DNA from: Lunularia cruciata
Lineage: Eukaryota; Streptophyta; Marchantiopsida; Lunulariales; Lunulariaceae
Assembly (NCBI GenBank): GCA_948567375.1
Contig: OX419760.1
Span: 7,998,001 to 8,062,000, forward strand
Reading direction: 5' to 3'
Length of the DNA stretch: 64,000 bases
The notes beneath the pieces were generated by a model. It was not told where the DNA came from. It did not search any database and saw nothing but the letters and a program-made list of their open reading frames with translations. Below, in pieces: positions 60,004 to 64,000 of the stretch; position 1 is the stretch's first letter, and each line of letters starts with the position of its first letter. The translations under genes and the position numbers were made by a program.

Positions 60004-62280
60004 CCCTTAGGCAAATAATTTTTTACAAAGGTTTATAATACTTAAGATCTTTTAGATTCCACATAAATCTTATTCTTTGTAATTGATCTAGATTATGAAA
60101 TATTAACATATAAAATTACATTACCTTTTTCCAACATACACTAATTTTCACAATAATAAATTGATAGAGATGGCTCAAAGATAATAAATTATTTTTACAA
60201 TTAGATAGAATTTATCATGATATTTCTTGAAGATATATCTTCCAAGCTAGATTCTATTGGGAATTGAATCATTGTTGATTTATTAATTATTTATAATAAA
60301 TTACCGTAGGACCTAACTTGCACAATCAAAAAAAAATTTCAGAAATTTAAAAAACAATTGATAGTTTATCTCTATATCATAAGATGTATATTGACAAGCA
60401 ATCCTAACATCCATTTGCATGAAAAGAGGATGAGTAAATGTAGAAGAAATTATTCTTTAAGAAAAAGAAACTTTTCCCTTTATCTATCTAGAGCTCTCCA
60501 AATCTGTTCCTACTTTATATTTATCATTTATCTTCCCTATTTGAGGTGCTCCTTTGAAAGTTTATACTTTTTAATACAAGTTTTTGGGTTTTTATAAGCA
60601 TTATGCTAGAATTTACTTATGTAGAAAAGAATAAATTTTAATAAGACAGCTAAATGGAATACTCTTCAAATACCAAGGGTTGCACGCACATTATTATTTA
60701 TAACTGAATATGATTCAAGCCTACTTCTTAACGAATTAATAATTAGTTTGTAACCAAGTTATTCTATCTCTTTGAAAGTTCTTTGAAATATCTTACAATC
60801 CAAGTCCATAAATGATTACTAAGTATTTTACTATATTATTCAATACTTAGTAAGGTAATCTTTTATTTTCTAAAATTATTTTATAATAGTGAAATGATTT
60901 TCTTCTAGTAAATTTTTTATAGTGTAATCTATATGTAGGTTATGGTGTTTTACTATGGCATTTTTATTGTACTTTCAAATATCAGAGTATTATATGTTGA
61001 CGATAGACACGGGAGATAAAATAAATTTTGAAATTCCATAGATATTTAGATCCATTTTAATAACTTTTAGCAAAATAAAAAATTTCTTCTTTAATGACTA
61101 ATTATATTTTCTCAAAAGATAATTAAAATTCTAGTCAGAATTCATTATATTGCAAAGATTCATCTGAAATTTTATAATTAACTAAAATTATCATGAATAA
61201 TATATCATATTAGATATTTAGTAAGGTCTTAAACATACAAAAATATAAAATTCAAGTTCTTAGATGTTTTTAGATTCAACTAATCCATGAGAATATTATA
61301 AAAATTAATTTATTATTGTAAATGTTATAATTTATTTCATATTATTTTTAATCTTGAATATTTTTAATAAAGAGAATTTTTTAATTATAACGCATGCTTA
61401 ACAGTAGACTTTGAAAAGCAAGTGTTTAAATTTAAATTATTTACTTATTTCCACTAAAAAAATTCATGTGTAACTATCATATTCAGATTAAATCTTTGAA
61501 AAATTATTAAATTATTATTATTTATTGTAAGTATTTGTTATCTCTAGTCAATTAATACTTCAAGAAATAAAAATATATCAGTCAACCATGAAGAAAACTT
61601 ATAAATCACAATGAAGTTAAGATGGGAATGAAATATTAATGTTGAGAATTATATATTTCTTGATCTATCATCTTAAGGAGTTTCAACAAAAATATTAGAG
61701 ACTGCTCATATGAATAAATAGTCTCTCAAATTAATTCATTTTGATATATTCAATCAAAATACAATACTTTGTAAATTAAAGAGTATTGGATATCTAATTG
61801 CTAACCTAAAATAGCTAGTAAATTTATTGATTAGATATTAAAATCTAAGGTTTTCTTCTAGATTTATATTCATACCTTTACAAATTTCATGTTTATAGAG
61901 TAAAGAAAGCTATTTGAGACTTAAGAGGCTTCAACAAATGTATGGTAGGAGGAAAAAAATATTTTATACATTTATAAAAATTTGATTTTAGGGATTGCTA
62001 AGTAAAAGAATTCCTAGAAATATTGTTCAACCTTCATACTATACTTACTTTGTTGCCAAAAGTTTTAATGGTAAATCTTGATCTTGATTGTTTGTCCAAT
62101 ATAGTTAATTCATAAATCATATAAGGGAAATTTCCATAATGCCCTTGACAAATTGAAAAATTAAAAAATACCCCAAATTATTTTTTAATTTCAAAAATAC
62201 CCTTTGTTAATGAAGGGCGTGCCAAGTCTCGAGTAGTGCGGCTAGAGGAGATTTTAGATTTATATAAATCAATCAAGATG
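60004..62280. other. AT-rich intergenic, no gene
   Basis: Very AT-rich sequence with stops in every frame and no domains, LTR ends or RNA genes. The open frame at 60,358 (79 codons) has no coding character. Confidence 0.55.
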
Positions 62281-63279
62281 GGAGATGGTGAACACTTAGA
62301 AAACATGAAGGATGGGAAGATCCCATCAAGCCGTACAAGGGTGAGACAAATAGGTAAAATGGGGCTCAGCCCCAAAAGAGTTGATATGAGATATTTGCCT
62401 ATTGCACCTAAGATATCCGAGCTATGCAAGTCATATAGTCTACAAACAATTGGAGCATCCAAAGCAGCATCACCTAGTGTGATTGCTCTCATATGGATTG
62501 CACCAGCCACTGCCTTTTGTAGAGAAATGGACACATGCTGTCTAAAATATGCTACAAAGTTTGAGAGTGAGAGTGGTACCCCTTGGCGCCTAACATGATA
62601 AGCTCTCTCACACTTTTTGTAATACAAGTAGCTAGACAGATTATCTGGAGGTGAAAATTGGTTTGGTAACATTTAGAAGGATGTTATGTAAAATGGGTTA
62701 GGAAGATCAGATATAGATGTAACCAAAATAGTACTTCTACTAATAAGGCAAAAGCCAAAAAGAACATAGAAACTTTAGAGCCAATTTTGGAGGACTAAAC
62801 AAATAAATTAGGCCTCAAAAATAAAAAGATGCATCCCCTTAGGAAAAAATAGCTTGGCTTCTCCCCCTTATGAATCATCTCATTGGGAGCTTTTCAATGG
62901 TACCTCACTCACACAATTCTGAGCTCCATACAAGAAGATTCCTTAAAGATTCCATTTGGTCAAACCCATTTGACCAACTAGATAGGACAAGGATTGATAT
63001 GTCACCCATCCAAACAAATAATCCAAGGATGGAGCTTGTTGATAGGTCACCAATCCATATATATGATCCAAGGGTGGAGCTTCCTTTGAAGGAATCCTCT
63101 CAGCTATGTAATAAAGTAAAGAGATGATGTTCCTTTGGGGAACCTGAATATTGCATTTTCTCTCTTGTATTTCTCTTGGAGAGTTCTCTTGTCCTTGGAG
63201 TGTTACACTTCCTAAAAATGTGTCAAACATTGTGCCCATTGCTCCATACAACTCCAAGGCTAGAGGAACAAAGAGGTGA
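62281..63279 (-). pseudogene. R2-like copy B (3' part), with nested solo LTR
   Basis: The minus strand carries the C-terminal endonuclease region: VPLALELYGAMGTMFDTF at 63,279-63,215, a break by the LTR, then CERAYHVRRQGVPLSLSNFV and AVAGAIHMRAITLGDAALDA. The 3' UTR follows with gcttcccatc-type sequence and ctaagtgttcacc, a C-to-T-decayed form of ctacgcggtcgcc. It is cut at 63,279 by the chromovirus LTR and probably continues beyond that element, outside the window. Confidence 0.8.
62618..63207 (+). repeat. Solo LTR-590 inside R2-like copy B
   Basis: 590 bp, TGTAATACAAGTAGCTAGAC to CCTTGGAGTGTTACA, same orientation as 59,407-60,003. Flanks ctttt and cttcc fit a decayed 5-bp duplication of ctccc, which is what the intact R2-like copy has here. 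The minus-strand coding continues on both sides. Confidence 0.85.
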
Positions 63280-63699
63280 TGTAACAATATGGAGTTTAGC
63301 AACAAAGTTAACTAGGGCTAATGAAGTAGCAAATAAGACAAATTAGCCTAGAATATTCTAAAAGTATATAAGAAGTGTCTTGGGAAGCTTTTTGGATAGC
63401 TTAGCTTGCATCCCAAGTAAGTAACTTCTAGAAGCTTCCAACTTCCAATTAGCTTAGCTTACAAGCCAAGTAGGTGGCTTCTAGAAGAAAGCTTCTTGAG
63501 AAACTTCTCGGTTAACTTGGCTTGCACTCCAAGAAAGTGGCTCAAGGAAGCTTCTTGAGAAGCTTCTCAAGAGCCTTGTATGCTCTCTTTGAATACCATA
63601 GCCAAAGCTCATGCTAGACATTCGGAGTTTATTCACATTCAAGTGTCCCAATGTGATCTTCCATTCTCCTATTTCTCTCCTCGGTCTTGGTCTTTTACA
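63280..63699 (+). repeat. 5' LTR of a second chromovirus
   Basis: TGTAACAATATGGAG to GGTCTTTTACA, 420 bp, same family as 41,634-42,059. It holds the three-unit GAA/TTC array at 63,426-63,438 and further gaagcttc blocks. Confidence 0.9.
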
Positions 63700-64000
63700 T
63701 TGGTATCATAGCAGGAATGGGATGGATAGGATTTATGGACCACCAAATCCATCTCTGCCAAACCATTGGGATTTTTGTGTCCAAGTAATACTCAAGCATT
63801 GTTTCACACAATTTAACATCTCACTCTTTGGGTAGGATTCTCTGCATGCAATCACCTTGTCTAAGGAACCCTTGATACTTTTGGTTGTAACAGTGAGAAT
63901 GGTTGTAATGGTTGTAATGGAGAACGGTAGACGTGTTGCATCTATGTGTTAATAAATTAGATAAATTGGGAGTTATGGGATAGAGTAATAGCCACCATGG
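63700..64000 (+). mobile_element. Second chromovirus, leader (cut by window end)
   Basis: TGGTATCATAGC at 63,701 is a nearly perfect initiator-Met PBS. The leader matches 42,061-42,320 (gggatggataggatttatggaccaccaaatcc) with fewer changes from consensus, so this copy may be younger. The gag and pol genes lie beyond the window. Confidence 0.85.

Noticed and set aside
1-64000. tRNA, rRNA or other structured RNA genes
   Set aside because: No A/B-box pair with cloverleaf, rRNA core or snRNA motif was noticed by eye. A covariance-model scan would be needed to exclude them.

Overview
This window is eukaryotic nuclear DNA, almost certainly from a large, repeat-rich land-plant genome. The evidence is AT-rich intergenic sequence, layers of decayed Ty3/Gypsy elements with chromodomains, solo LTRs nested in older elements, and one ordinary plant gene with short GT-AG introns. 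I favour a non-flowering land plant (gymnosperm, fern or bryophyte) because of the unusual retroelement set. That is a guess.

Layout. 1-680: tandem remnants of a ~590-bp LTR family (called LTR-590 here). 0.7-5.3 kb: no gene, but a ~350-bp near-palindrome at 4.5-4.85 kb. 5.3-19.5 kb: one decayed R2-like non-LTR retrotransposon split into three pieces by a 10,975-bp Ty3 element (6,917-17,891, minus strand) and by a solo LTR-590 (18,326-18,918). The Ty3 element encodes gag, protease, a C5-cytosine DNA methyltransferase, RT, RNase H, integrase and a PHD finger, and a ~1.6-kb gag-like element sits inside it. 19.9-32 kb: scattered exon-like pieces on the minus strand, and the best-preserved R2-like element (C2H2 finger, RT, CCHC, restriction-like endonuclease) at about 23.9-27.5 kb. 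Two tiny 3'-end copies of it follow at 28.5 and 29.1 kb. 32.4-36.1 kb: the one clear host gene, calmodulin-lysine N-methyltransferase, minus strand, seven exons, 335 codons. 36.1-41.6 kb: no gene seen. 41,634-47,570: a Ty3 chromovirus with both LTRs, an initiator-Met-type PBS and a chromodomain, broken by an antisense solo LTR of its own family. 47.6-54.8 kb: two decayed gag-like/coiled-coil elements in opposite orientations. 55.1-60.0 kb: another chromovirus ending in an LTR-590. 60-62.3 kb: AT-rich, no gene. 62.3-63.3 kb: another R2-like copy carrying a solo LTR-590. 63,280-64,000: 5' LTR and leader of a second chromovirus of the 41.6-kb family.

Apart from the methyltransferase gene, the content is a stack of insertions whose order can be read from target duplications and interrupted reading frames. 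R2-like copies are the oldest layer, Ty3 elements and LTRs came next, and the 24-27 kb R2-like copy looks much younger. The most notable points are a retrotransposon-borne DNA methyltransferase plus PHD reader, an RLE-type non-LTR retrotransposon in a plant, and LTRs packed with perfect heat-shock-element arrays.
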